This document shows, one piece after another, positions 34,522-42,832 of a stretch of DNA of 50,672 bases. The stretch is from Chitinophaga pinensis (GTDB lineage: Bacteria > Bacteroidota > Bacteroidia > UBA4408). Every line of letters begins with the position of its first letter. The first letter of the stretch is position 1. The stretch covers positions 1 through 50,672 of the forward strand of contig CAMBZU010000016.1 of the NCBI GenBank assembly GCA_945872355.1. The letters run 5' to 3'. The notes under the pieces are model-generated. The model saw only the letters and a program-made list of their open reading frames with translations. It ran no database searches and had not been told where the DNA came from. The position numbers were made by a program, and so were the translations under genes.

Positions 34522-35466
34522 ATGGATATTTTTTCAGCAAGCAATGTAGTAAAAAAGTATGATAAACACACAGCCCTAGATGGTGTGAGTATTAACGTAA
34601 AGCAAAATAGTATTTTTGGTTTGTTGGGCCCCAATGGTGCAGGCAAAACTTCCTTAATCAGAATTATAAATCAAATTACAGGTCCCGATAGCGGTGAATT
34701 ATTTTTTAATGGAGAGAAACTTCAGCAAAAACATATTGAACGGATTGGATATTTGCCTGAAGAAAGAGGATTATATAAAAAAATGGAAGTAGGGGAGCAA
34801 GCACTTTATTTGGCCCGACTTAAAGGATTAAGCAGGCAAGAGGCTGTAAAAAGATTGAAGTTTTGGTTCGAAAAATTTGAAATTACCACATGGTGGAATA
34901 AAAAAATAGAAGAGCTAAGCAAGGGCATGCAACAAAAGGTGCAGTTTATTGTAACCGTGCTGCATGAACCCGAATTGTTGATATTAGATGAACCATTTAG
35001 CGGATTTGATCCTATTAATGCGAATTTAATAAAAAATGAAATTTTAGAACTGAAAAAGAAAGGGACTAGTATTATTTTTTCAACACATAATATGTCATCT
35101 GTTGAAGAACTTTGCGATGATATTGCACTCATTAATCAATCAAAAAAAATTTTAGAAGGCAGCGTAAAGGATATTAGAAAAGAATACCGCACAAACACTT
35201 ACAAAGTAGAATTTACAGGAAACTTCATTGCATTTACAAATGCCATTTGGACAGGCTGTGAGCTCATAGAAAAACATAGCGAAGGAAATAGCAATATTGC
35301 AACAATTAAGCTGCTTTATGATGCAACTCCCAACCAATTTTTACAAGCCATAATGCCGCATGTAATGGTTAACGGACTGCAAGAAATTATTCCTAGTATG
35401 AATGATATTTTTATTGCAAAAGTGAGTAACCAAAAACTATCAATTGATTCAAATTTTACCGAATAA
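34522..35466 (+). CDS. ABC transporter ATP-binding protein (NatA type)
   Basis: A 314-residue ATPase subunit of an ABC-2 exporter. Walker A is GPNGAGKT at 36-43, the signature is LSKGMQQ at 132-138, Walker B with catalytic Glu is LLILDE at 152-157, and the H-loop His is at 189. A C-terminal domain of about 90 residues follows, as in exporter ATPases of the NatA/DrrA type. The permease gene starts 21 nt downstream. The substrate cannot be told. It is the first gene of a + strand run to 38939, though the two following genes may have their own promoter. Confidence 0.93.
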   Translation: MDIFSASNVVKKYDKHTALDGVSINVKQNSIFGLLGPNGAGKTSLIRIINQITGPDSGELFFNGEKLQQKHIERIGYLPEERGLYKKMEVGEQALYLARLKGLSRQEAVKRLKFWFEKFEITTWWNKKIEELSKGMQQKVQFIVTVLHEPELLILDEPFSGFDPINANLIKNEILELKKKGTSIIFSTHNMSSVEELCDDIALINQSKKILEGSVKDIRKEYRTNTYKVEFTGNFIAFTNAIWTGCELIEKHSEGNSNIATIKLLYDATPNQFLQAIMPHVMVNGLQEIIPSMNDIFIAKVSNQKLSIDSNFTE

Positions 35467-35487
35467 AAAATATTAAAGACACTTGCT

Positions 35488-36807
35488 ATGAACAAGATAT
35501 TACTAATTATTCAGAGAGAATACTTAACACGTGTTAAGAAAAAGTCATTTATCATTATGACTATCATAGGCCCAATATTAATGGTAGGCCTTGTTTTTGC
35601 GCAATTCTGGATCAAAATGATACCTGAAGAAAAACAAAAAATATTAGTGGTTGATGAATCTCAATTGTTTGTAAATAAATTGGAAAATAGCGCCAATCAA
35701 ACCTTTACATACAGTAAAAATAATTTAGCATTTGAGAAAAAAGCTTTTTATAGCACAGATAATAATGTGATATTGTATATTCCTGCAAATATTATTGATT
35801 CTCAAAAAATACAAATATTTTATAAGAAACAACCAGGCCTTGATATGCAAGATTATATAAACGCTATTGTAGGAAAAAAGCTAGAAGAAATGAAATTGCT
35901 TGCCTCCGGTGTTAATGTAAATCAGTTAGCATCTATCAAAACAAAGCTAAATTTAACCACAACAAAAATTGAAAAAAGCGGCAACCTAGAAACAAAAGAC
36001 AACGAAGTGAGCATGGCTTTGGGCTTTATTGCTGGCATACTTATTTATATTTTTATTTTCCTTTATGGCGCACAAGTGATGCGCGGGGTTATTGAAGAAA
36101 AAACCAGCAGAATTGTAGAAGTAATTATTTCTTCGGTTAGACCCTTCGAGTTAATGATGGGCAAAATAGTTGGCATTGCTATGGTTGGTTTAACACAGTT
36201 TTTGTTGTGGATTATTTTAAGTGTTGTTGGTACTTCTTTAGTGGGAAATTATTTTATAAAAGATGATGTTAATGTGGCTCAAGTTGAGCAAACTTTTAAA
36301 ACTAATATACCCCAAAATGATGCCTTTAAAGAAATGTCAAACGACAAACAAGCAGAAATTATGGATTCATTTTTTAATCAGGTAAATTTACCTGTGATGT
36401 TGTTTTCTTTCTTGTTTTACTTTTTAGGAGGTTATTTATTATATGGTGCTTTATTTGCTGCAGTTGGCTCTGCTGTTGATAACGAGGCAGATACACAACA
36501 GTTTATGCTTCCATTAACAATTCCGCTAATTCTATCTTTTACTTTAGCGCAAAATGTAATGACCAATCCCGAATCATCATTGGCTTTTTGGCTCTCTGTA
36601 TTTCCACTCACAAGTCCAATTATTATGATGGTACGCATACCTTTTGGCGTTCCTTATTTTGATTTAATATTATCAATGGTAATGCTTGTGTTAGGATTTA
36701 TTGGTGCTACTTGGATTTCAGCTAAAATATATAGAACAGGCATTTTAATGTATGGCAAAAAAACTTCCTATAAAGAACTTTGGAAATGGTTGTTTTATAA
36801 AGGATAG
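35488..36807 (+). CDS. ABC-2 type transporter permease (NatB type)
   Basis: A 439-residue permease. An N-terminal transmembrane segment (about 24-42) follows the QREYLTRVKKKSF start seen in NatB-like permeases. A large extracytoplasmic domain (about 43-180) precedes five further hydrophobic segments. The MRGVIEEKTSRIVEVIISSVRPFELMMGKIVG segment is the characteristic coupling region of ABC-2 permeases. It is the partner of the ATPase 21 nt upstream. In related systems the pair exports sodium ions, small toxic molecules or carries out quality control; none can be picked here. Confidence 0.92.
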   Translation: MNKILLIIQREYLTRVKKKSFIIMTIIGPILMVGLVFAQFWIKMIPEEKQKILVVDESQLFVNKLENSANQTFTYSKNNLAFEKKAFYSTDNNVILYIPANIIDSQKIQIFYKKQPGLDMQDYINAIVGKKLEEMKLLASGVNVNQLASIKTKLNLTTTKIEKSGNLETKDNEVSMALGFIAGILIYIFIFLYGAQVMRGVIEEKTSRIVEVIISSVRPFELMMGKIVGIAMVGLTQFLLWIILSVVGTSLVGNYFIKDDVNVAQVEQTFKTNIPQNDAFKEMSNDKQAEIMDSFFNQVNLPVMLFSFLFYFLGGYLLYGALFAAVGSAVDNEADTQQFMLPLTIPLILSFTLAQNVMTNPESSLAFWLSVFPLTSPIIMMVRIPFGVPYFDLILSMVMLVLGFIGATWISAKIYRTGILMYGKKTSYKELWKWLFYKG

Positions 36808-36818
36808 TTTTTTTAGTT

Positions 36819-36826
36819 TAACTTTG
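36819..36826 (+). promoter_or_regulatory. Putative -7 element before the Ppx/GppA gene (TAACTTTG)
   Basis: TAACTTTG is an exact TAnnTTTG match, 22 nt upstream of the start at 36849. A TTG at 36790-36792 is 26 nt away, longer than usual. If used, this would uncouple ppx and the response regulator from the ABC genes. Confidence 0.35.
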
Positions 36827-36848
36827 AATCATTCACTTAAAAAAAAAT

Positions 36849-37772
36849 ATGCGAATAGCGGTTATTGATTTAGGAACAAATACCTTTAATTTGGTTATAG
36901 CCGACCAAAATAAATCATATTATACCATTGTTCACCAAGATAAATTTCCCGTAAAATTAGGTGAAGATGGAATTAATCTCAACATCATTCAACCTGGGCC
37001 ATTTTGGCGAGGCGTTGACTATATTGAAAAGATACTTTCAATTATCAAGTCTTTTAATGTTGAAAAAATTCATGCTTTTGCAACTTCTGCCATCAGAGAT
37101 GCTTCAAACGGAAGTCAATTTGTAAGTACAATTGATAAATTATTTGATTTAAAAATTACTGTTATTACCGGCAGTAAAGAGGCAGAACTCATTTATTTAG
37201 GTGTAAAATCGGCATTAACTATTGGCAATAAAAATGCCTTAATTATGGATATTGGAGGCGGCAGTACAGAGTTTATTATCGCCAATGATGATAAAATAGT
37301 TTGGAAAAAAAGTTACAAATTAGGTGCTGCCCGCCTTTTAGATAAATTTAATGTAGATGAACCAATTTCTTCAATCAATATTGAAGCGATTGAGCACTAT
37401 TTAACTGAAGAATTAATAACTTTAAACAAGGCTTTAAGCGTTTATCCTGTGCATGAATTAATTGGATCATCGGGTTCATTCGACACATTTGCAGAAATGA
37501 TATGTCATCAGTTTTATGAACCTATCATATTAAATGGTAAAACAACTTTTGAATTTAACATGCAAGATTTAAGTGATATACATCAACAACTTTTAAATTC
37601 AAATAAAGAGCAACGCCTTAAAATGCCCGGTTTGATTGCCATGCGCGCTGATATGATAGTTATTGCTTCGGTATTTGCATGGTATATTATTAAAAATTAT
37701 GAAATGACCAAAGTCCGCCTCTCAACCTATTCTTTAAAGGAAGGTGTTTTATATAAAATGATTCAGAAATAA
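36849..37772 (+). CDS. Ppx/GppA-family exopolyphosphatase/pppGpp phosphatase
   Basis: A 307-residue member of the ASKHA-fold Ppx/GppA family, which hydrolyses polyphosphate or pppGpp. The phosphate-1 motif is IDLGTNTFNL (6-15) and the phosphate-2 motif is MDIGGGSTEF. The protein is the single-module form (about 300 residues), without the C-terminal HD-like domain of long E. coli Ppx. The response regulator follows after 6 nt, suggesting co-transcription and a possible link between stress nucleotides or polyphosphate and sigma-54-type signalling. Which of the two substrates is used cannot be told. Confidence 0.9.
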   Translation: MRIAVIDLGTNTFNLVIADQNKSYYTIVHQDKFPVKLGEDGINLNIIQPGPFWRGVDYIEKILSIIKSFNVEKIHAFATSAIRDASNGSQFVSTIDKLFDLKITVITGSKEAELIYLGVKSALTIGNKNALIMDIGGGSTEFIIANDDKIVWKKSYKLGAARLLDKFNVDEPISSINIEAIEHYLTEELITLNKALSVYPVHELIGSSGSFDTFAEMICHQFYEPIILNGKTTFEFNMQDLSDIHQQLLNSNKEQRLKMPGLIAMRADMIVIASVFAWYIIKNYEMTKVRLSTYSLKEGVLYKMIQK

Positions 37773-37778
37773 AATAAT

Positions 37779-38939
37779 ATGACAAGAGTTTTAATTATTG
37801 ATGACGAAAGACCTATAAGGAACGCACTTCGCGACATTATTGAGTATGAAAAAATGCAAGTTGAAGATGCAGCTACAGGTGCCGAGGGATTAGAAAAATT
37901 AGAAAAAGATAAATTCGATCTTGTTTTGTGCGATATTAAAATGCCAGGAATGGATGGTATCGAGGTTTTAGAGAAAATTATGGAGAAGGGTTATGGTACG
38001 CCTGTAGTAATGATTTCTGGACATGGAACCATTGAAACTGCTGTAGAAGCAGTTAAAAAAGGTGCTTTCGACTTTATTGCAAAACCCTTAGATCTTAATC
38101 GTTTGCTTGTTACTGTTAGAAATGCACTCGATAAATCGGTAATTGTTAATGAAAATAAAGTACTAAAAAAGAAGATTAGTAAAACCTTTGAAATGGTTGG
38201 GAATTCTAATGCCATTAATCAAATAAAGGAAATGATTGAAAAAGTTGCCCCAACAGATGCGAGGGTGCTTATTACAGGTGGAAACGGTACTGGAAAAGAG
38301 CTAGTTGCACGGTGGCTTCATGAAAAAAGCAACAGATGTAATTTCCCAATTGTGGAAGTAAATTGTGCGGCTATTCCTTCTGAACTTATTGAAAGCGAAT
38401 TGTTTGGTCACGAAAAAGGCGCCTTTACTTCTGCTGTTAATCAACGTAAAGGAAAGTTTGAACAAGCAGAGGGCGGAACCTTATTTTTAGATGAAATTGG
38501 CGACATGAGCCTTTCTGCCCAAGCTAAAGTTTTAAGGGCTTTGCAAGAAAATAAAATATCAAGAGTAGGTGGTGAAAAAGAGATTAAAGTAAATGTTAGA
38601 ATTGTAGCCGCTACAAATAAAAACTTAAAAGAAGAAATTCAAAAAGGAAATTTTAGAGAAGATTTATTTCATCGTTTAAGCGTAATTCCTATACATGTAC
38701 CTTCATTAAATCAACGAATAGAGGATATACCATTATTGGCCGATCACTTTATAAAAGTATTAAGTGAGGAGCACGGTATGACAAACAAAAAGCTTACAAA
38801 GGAAGCCGTTGCCGCACTTCAAAAGATTGATTGGACAGGAAATATAAGAGAATTTAAAAATGTGATTGAACGACTGCTCATCTTATGCGATAAAACAATT
38901 ACCGATAAAGATATTAAGCAATACGCAAGCAAAAATTAA
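37779..38939 (+). CDS. Sigma-54-type response regulator lacking a DNA-binding domain
   Basis: A 386-residue NtrC-family protein. The receiver domain (1-120) has Asp8/Asp9, phospho-acceptor Asp52 and Lys102. The AAA+ domain has Walker A GGNGTGKE (167-174) and Walker B LFLDEIG (235-241). The sigma-54 contact loop reads GAFTSA (214-219) instead of GAFTGA. The C-terminal AAA+ lid is present (WTGNIREFKNVIERLLIL), but the protein ends about 20 residues later, with no Fis-type helix-turn-helix. It may activate sigma-54 RNA polymerase from solution, as reported for some DNA-binding-less activators. No histidine kinase is adjacent. It starts 6 nt after the Ppx/GppA gene. Confidence 0.92.
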   Translation: MTRVLIIDDERPIRNALRDIIEYEKMQVEDAATGAEGLEKLEKDKFDLVLCDIKMPGMDGIEVLEKIMEKGYGTPVVMISGHGTIETAVEAVKKGAFDFIAKPLDLNRLLVTVRNALDKSVIVNENKVLKKKISKTFEMVGNSNAINQIKEMIEKVAPTDARVLITGGNGTGKELVARWLHEKSNRCNFPIVEVNCAAIPSELIESELFGHEKGAFTSAVNQRKGKFEQAEGGTLFLDEIGDMSLSAQAKVLRALQENKISRVGGEKEIKVNVRIVAATNKNLKEEIQKGNFREDLFHRLSVIPIHVPSLNQRIEDIPLLADHFIKVLSEEHGMTNKKLTKEAVAALQKIDWTGNIREFKNVIERLLILCDKTITDKDIKQYASKN

Positions 38940-38948
38940 TTCTGCAGC

Positions 38949-39179
38949 TTATTTTTCTGTGCAAGTTACTGTAGCTCCATTGTCAACAGAAGCATCAGCA
39001 TTTACTTTTTGACGATAATTATCTAATTCTTTTTTATTGCCACATTGCTCAGGATAGGCTTTACTTGAGTCTTTTCCTAAGTACTTGTATGAATAAGAGC
39101 ATGTGCTGCATTTGGTGCATGATGCAAAAATCATAGAGGTAATAACTGCTGCGGCGAAAAATGTAAATATGTTTTTCAT
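38949..39179 (-). CDS. Tiny Cys-rich lipoprotein (paralogue 1 of 3)
   Basis: A 76-residue lipoprotein: signal peptide, lipobox Cys21 (MIFASCTKC), then Cys24, Cys27, Cys46 and Cys73. It shares with its two neighbours the pattern C-x-K-C-x2-C, a mid-chain Cys followed by a charged helix (CGNKKELDNYRQ), and a Cys three residues before the end. The four non-lipid cysteines suit two disulfides or a metal site. No known domain is recognised. It is convergent with the response regulator gene (9 nt between them). Three such genes in a row indicate local duplication. Confidence 0.75.
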   Translation of the reverse strand: MKNIFTFFAAAVITSMIFASCTKCSTCSYSYKYLGKDSSKAYPEQCGNKKELDNYRQKVNADASVDNGATVTCTEK

Positions 39180-39246
39180 TGATGATAGATTTTTTTTGAG
39201 AAATAATAATTTGATTAAAATAAAATATTTAGTGTTGGATGTTAAG

Positions 39247-39480
39247 TTAAAATAATGTGGTCTTGCGTTCTGTGCATTTTACTTTGTTACCCGGATTTAC
39301 CGTGCCTTCCATAAATAAACGATATTCATCTATTTCTTTTTTCTTTCCGCATGTTTCTGGCCATTGTAATTCCTTGTCTCCAACAGCATTAATTTCGGTG
39401 CATTCCACACATTTATGGCAAGCGCTGTTGAGCAACAGTGAGGTCATTAAAGTTAAAAAAACAATAGATTTATTTTTCAT
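39247..39480 (-). CDS. Tiny Cys-rich lipoprotein (paralogue 2 of 3)
   Basis: A 77-residue lipoprotein with lipobox Cys21 (LLNSACHKC) and cysteines at 24, 27, 44 and 69. The CGKKKEIDEYR segment (44-54) is close to the matching part of paralogue 1. It has a short C-terminal extension after the last Cys (TERKTTLF). It lies 5 nt downstream of paralogue 3, so those two are one transcription unit; the gap to paralogue 1 is 67 nt. Function unknown. Confidence 0.75.
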   Translation of the reverse strand: MKNKSIVFLTLMTSLLLNSACHKCVECTEINAVGDKELQWPETCGKKKEIDEYRLFMEGTVNPGNKVKCTERKTTLF

Positions 39481-39485
39481 TTATT

Positions 39486-39704
39486 TTAGTCTTTATCTAA
39501 ACAAGTGGCAGTAGTGCCATAGCGCTGAGCTTCATCAGAAACTACCTTCTTAAAAGCATCAATATCTTTTGTTCTCTTACTGCAATAGTCAGCAGAATAT
39601 GCTTTAATACCTGGTGCTGCATAATTGCAAGTAACACATTTTTCGCATGAGCTAAAAAGCAATGCACTCACACCAAAAGCTAAAATCAACTTCATTAATT
39701 TCAT
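39486..39704 (-). CDS. Tiny Cys-rich lipoprotein (paralogue 3 of 3)
   Basis: A 72-residue lipoprotein with lipobox Cys20 (LLFSSCEKC) and cysteines at 23, 26, 41 and 68. It is the most diverged of the three (mid-chain CSKRTKDIDAFKK) but keeps all five Cys in the same order. It is the first gene of the cluster on the minus strand. A second ATG four codons in (MKLMKL) is possible but changes little. Function unknown. Confidence 0.75.
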   Translation of the reverse strand: MKLMKLILAFGVSALLFSSCEKCVTCNYAAPGIKAYSADYCSKRTKDIDAFKKVVSDEAQRYGTTATCLDKD

Positions 39705-39862
39705 TGTTAGTTTAAATTTTCGTTGCTAAAATAGAAAAAACAATTAAATAAAATCTATTTTATTGTTTAATTTATATTTACTCGCCATTCAATAACTTAT
39801 CTTATTGATTACATTATGATAAATATTGTTGCCTTTAGCATATAAAATAATGCTTAGTATCT

Positions 39863-40153
39863 CTAACGAAACAATTTTTTATCGGCATAAAAAGTTCCAA
39901 AAGGTATAATAGATGCCAAAAATGCCCAACATGTTTTAATGATTGGCCATTTATCTTTTAAGGCCACTTTTATCACTAAAAGAATATATAACACAAATAA
40001 AAAACCATGTGCCATGCCTATTACTTTATTTGGACCTTTAATATGATAAACGTATTTTAAAGGCATGGTAATAGCAAAAAGCAAATAGGAGCAACCTTCT
40101 ATAAATGCTATGATTCTTAATTTTCCAATCCAAGTTTGAAGCAGTGCTTTCAT
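39863..40153 (-). CDS. DUF3817 integral membrane protein
   Basis: A 96-residue membrane protein with three hydrophobic segments (about 14-33, 46-63 and 74-88). The opening LRIIAFIEGCSYLLFAITMPLK and the MAHGFLFVLYI centre are typical of the DUF3817 (YdzA-like) family, whose function is not known. It stands alone on the minus strand between the lipoprotein cluster and an orphan frame at 40210. Confidence 0.85.
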   Translation of the reverse strand: MKALLQTWIGKLRIIAFIEGCSYLLFAITMPLKYVYHIKGPNKVIGMAHGFLFVLYILLVIKVALKDKWPIIKTCWAFLASIIPFGTFYADKKLFR

Positions 40154-40209
40154 TATATTGTTTTTTTTTGCAAAGTTAATACTAGAAGTAACATGATAAA
40201 ATGTAAATT

Positions 40210-40443
40210 TTAAAGTTGCCGCATCTCAATAATTTTCATCAAGCCAGAAATTTGTTTATGCTGCTCAGGTGCATTAATTGGTTTTTGAAATAGAAAATTT
40301 TGTTTTAAATGCTTTATATTTATTGATGCCAACTCAGGAAATAAAGTTTGTAAATTTTGTATTTCATATTTTGTTTTAAATGTTATCCAAGCAAATTGAT
40401 TAATAAATGATAAGTTCGCACTAAAATTAATAACAGCAAAATA
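40210..40443 (-). pseudogene. Orphan coding-like frame without a usual start codon
   Basis: A stop-free frame of 77 codons ends in a TAA at 40210-40212. Its translation looks like a protein: NQFAWITFKTKYEIQN, then LFPELASINIKHLKQNF, and a C-terminal KQISGLMKIIEMRQL. There is no ATG, GTG or TTG in the first 37 codons, and an in-frame TAA at 40444-40446 blocks an upstream extension. Possibilities are a gene remnant whose 5' part was lost beside the TPR gene, a frameshift, an ATT or ATA start, or chance. No family is recognised. Confidence 0.3.
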
Positions 40444-40446
40444 TTA

Positions 40447-41373
40447 ATGTTTTTATCAAAAAAATATGTTTCAATAACTATACTCTTATTTTTAGTAGGA
40501 TTAAATATATATGCTCAAGAATTGCCTGTTAAAGCGGGCAACATTGTTGAATTGTGTTATCAGTTCAAATTTAAAACTGCCGATAGCTTAATGGCTGTTT
40601 ATTTTTCTGAAATTAAACAAGGTGAAGAACTTGAGTTATATATGCTTAAAGCCAATATTTATTGGTGGAAAATTATAAGCGGCATTAATGATAAAACAAC
40701 TAAGGCAAATTATTATAAAGCCTTAGCTAAAGCCGAAGCATATTTCGACAAAGAAAAAGAAACAGAAACAGAAACAGGTGCCGCGTATTTGTATAAAGGA
40801 ATAACACTTTATGGATATATGGCCAGAATGGATGGCCTCAACAAAAATTACCTACAAGCCTTTTTAAGAGTCAATAGCTGCCTAAAATATTTAGAAAAGA
40901 GTTTTGGTTCAGAAACAAAATATCCCTTTTTTTATCTTTCTTCTGGTTTGTATAACTACCACATTGTTGTAACAGCCAAAAAATATCCGATGCTTGCGCC
41001 TTATTTATATCTTTATCCTAAAGGAGATAAAAAGAAAGGAGTTGAATATTTACAAACAGCCGCTAAAAACTCGAATAAATATTTAAGTACCGAAGGAAAT
41101 TATTTTTTAATGAAAATTTATCTCGAAGAAAAAAATTATGATAAAGCCTTGCAGCACATAAATGTGCTCATAGAAAGATTTCCTCAAAATGCCATATTTA
41201 TATACTATAAATTTTATATTTATTTGCATTCAAATAATCAAAAAGAATCAGTTGGTATGGAAGCTCGTTTAATTAATGAACTTAAAAAAAACACCCAAAT
41301 TAATGCCAATCAAATTGCACATTTTGAATCATTAATTAAAGAAGATAATATTAATTATAACAAGCAAAAGTGA
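40447..41373 (+). CDS. Exported TPR-like protein
   Basis: A 308-residue protein with a signal peptide (residues 1-24, ending near NIYAQ) and helical repeats consistent with tetratricopeptide repeats: YLYKGITLYGYMARMDGL, then GNYFLMKIYLEEKNYDKALQH and INVLIERFPQNAIFIYYK. It is likely periplasmic and a protein-interaction scaffold. Its stop overlaps the start of the GlcD-type oxidase gene by one base (TGATG), so the two are translationally coupled, although no functional link is evident. Confidence 0.75.
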   Translation: MFLSKKYVSITILLFLVGLNIYAQELPVKAGNIVELCYQFKFKTADSLMAVYFSEIKQGEELELYMLKANIYWWKIISGINDKTTKANYYKALAKAEAYFDKEKETETETGAAYLYKGITLYGYMARMDGLNKNYLQAFLRVNSCLKYLEKSFGSETKYPFFYLSSGLYNYHIVVTAKKYPMLAPYLYLYPKGDKKKGVEYLQTAAKNSNKYLSTEGNYFLMKIYLEEKNYDKALQHINVLIERFPQNAIFIYYKFYIYLHSNNQKESVGMEARLINELKKNTQINANQIAHFESLIKEDNINYNKQK

Positions 41374-42779
41374 TGGATTATAAATTAATTACACAAAGCG
41401 ATTTAGATTTTTTTGCCAGCATTTGCCATAATGGCCAAATATTAAATGATGCTGAAAATCTTTTAAAATATAGCAAAGACGAAACTGAAGATATTAGTTT
41501 GCAACCTCAATTGGTGCTTAAACCCAATGAGGTAGCTCAAATTGCTGCTTTGCTAAAGTATTGTAATCTTCATAAGATTCCTGTTACACCAAGAGGTGCA
41601 GGAACAGGCTTAAGCGGCGGAGCTTTACCATTGTATGGCGGCATTGTGCTTAGTATGGAAAATTTTAACCAGATTATTGAGATAGATGAGCAAAACCTAC
41701 AAGCTACTGTGGAGCCGGGCGTTATAAATCAGGTTTTTCAGGATGAAGTAGCTAAAAAAGGCTTGTTTTATCCTCCTGATCCAGCAAGTAGAGGGAGTTG
41801 TTTTTTAGGCGGAAATATTGCGCATTGCAGCGGTGGGCCGCGAGCTGTTAAGTATGGGGTAACAAGAGATTACGTGCTTAATTTACAAGTGGTTTTACCT
41901 AATGGCGAAGTTATTTGGACAGGTGCCAATACACTTAAAAATAGCACAGGATACAGTCTTACACATCTTTTAATAGGTAGCGAAGGCACTTTGGGTGTGG
42001 TAACTAAAATTGTGTTCAAATTAATTCCTTTGCCTCAAAAAAACGTATTAATGTTAGTGCCTTTTAATGAGGCCGAAAATGCTTGCGCTGCTGTGGCTGC
42101 AGTATTTCATGCAGGCATTGTGCCAAGTGCTATGGAGTTTATGGAACGCGATGCTATTGATTGGACCTTGAAATATGTAGATGGCATCAATTTAATAGTG
42201 CCGCCCGATGTGCAAGCGCATTTGCTCATTGAATTAGATGGAAATGATTTGGATGTTTTGCTAAAAGAGGCAGAGCAGGTAGCAGAGGTGGTCTCAAAAT
42301 TTGAATGTGGTGAAATTCTTTTTGCTGACAGCGAGGCACAGAAACAAAACTTATGGAAAATGAGGAGAAGTGTAGCCGAAGCGGTTAAAAGCAACTCCAT
42401 ATACAAAGAGGAAGATACCGTTGTTAAAAGGGCCGAACTTCCAAAATTACTCAAAGGCGTTAAGGAAATTGGTCGCAAATATGGTTTTAAGTCGGTGTGC
42501 TACGGGCATGCCGGAGATGGTAACCTGCATGTAAATATCATTAAAGGCGAACTTTCCGATGATGTTTGGATCAATGAAATGCCAAAAGGGATTGCAGAAA
42601 TATTTCAATTATGTGTGAGTTTAGGCGGCACTATTAGTGGTGAACATGGTATTGGTTTGGTTCAAAAAAACTATTTAGAAATTGCACAATCAAGCGCTCA
42701 AATCCAATTGCAAATTGGTATTAAAAAAGTGTTTGATCCAAATAATATATTAAATCCAGGGAAAATTTTTAACGTTTAA
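41373..42779 (+). CDS. glcD: FAD-linked oxidase, GlcD type
   Basis: A 468-residue flavoprotein of the GlcD/lactate dehydrogenase (VAO) family, which oxidises 2-hydroxy acids such as glycolate or D-lactate. The FAD-binding PCMH domain has the TPRGAGTGLSGGALP motif near residues 70-85 and the GGNIAHCSGGPRAVKYG region. The C-terminal oxidase domain has YGHAGDGNLHVNI and GTISGEHGIGLVQK, with metal or substrate-binding His, and ends in PGKIF. I prefer the ATG at 41373, which overlaps the upstream stop; a GTG one codon earlier is also possible. The FeS partner subunit (GlcF-like) is not adjacent, so the exact substrate remains open. Confidence 0.92.
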   Translation: MDYKLITQSDLDFFASICHNGQILNDAENLLKYSKDETEDISLQPQLVLKPNEVAQIAALLKYCNLHKIPVTPRGAGTGLSGGALPLYGGIVLSMENFNQIIEIDEQNLQATVEPGVINQVFQDEVAKKGLFYPPDPASRGSCFLGGNIAHCSGGPRAVKYGVTRDYVLNLQVVLPNGEVIWTGANTLKNSTGYSLTHLLIGSEGTLGVVTKIVFKLIPLPQKNVLMLVPFNEAENACAAVAAVFHAGIVPSAMEFMERDAIDWTLKYVDGINLIVPPDVQAHLLIELDGNDLDVLLKEAEQVAEVVSKFECGEILFADSEAQKQNLWKMRRSVAEAVKSNSIYKEEDTVVKRAELPKLLKGVKEIGRKYGFKSVCYGHAGDGNLHVNIIKGELSDDVWINEMPKGIAEIFQLCVSLGGTISGEHGIGLVQKNYLEIAQSSAQIQLQIGIKKVFDPNNILNPGKIFNV

Positions 42780-42806
42780 ACTTATACCCCTCGTACATAT
42801 TTTAAT

Positions 42807-42814
42807 TACTTTTG
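42807..42814 (+). promoter_or_regulatory. Putative -7 element (TACTTTTG)
   Basis: TACTTTTG matches TAnnTTTG exactly, 18 nt upstream of the start at 42833. No -33 TTTG at the usual spacing is visible. Confidence 0.35.
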
Positions 42815-42832
42815 AAATAAATTTTTACAATC

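Noticed and set aside
37779-38939. A frameshift removing the helix-turn-helix of the response regulator
   Set aside because: The stop is followed within 10 nt by the convergent lipoprotein gene, leaving no room for a lost DNA-binding domain.
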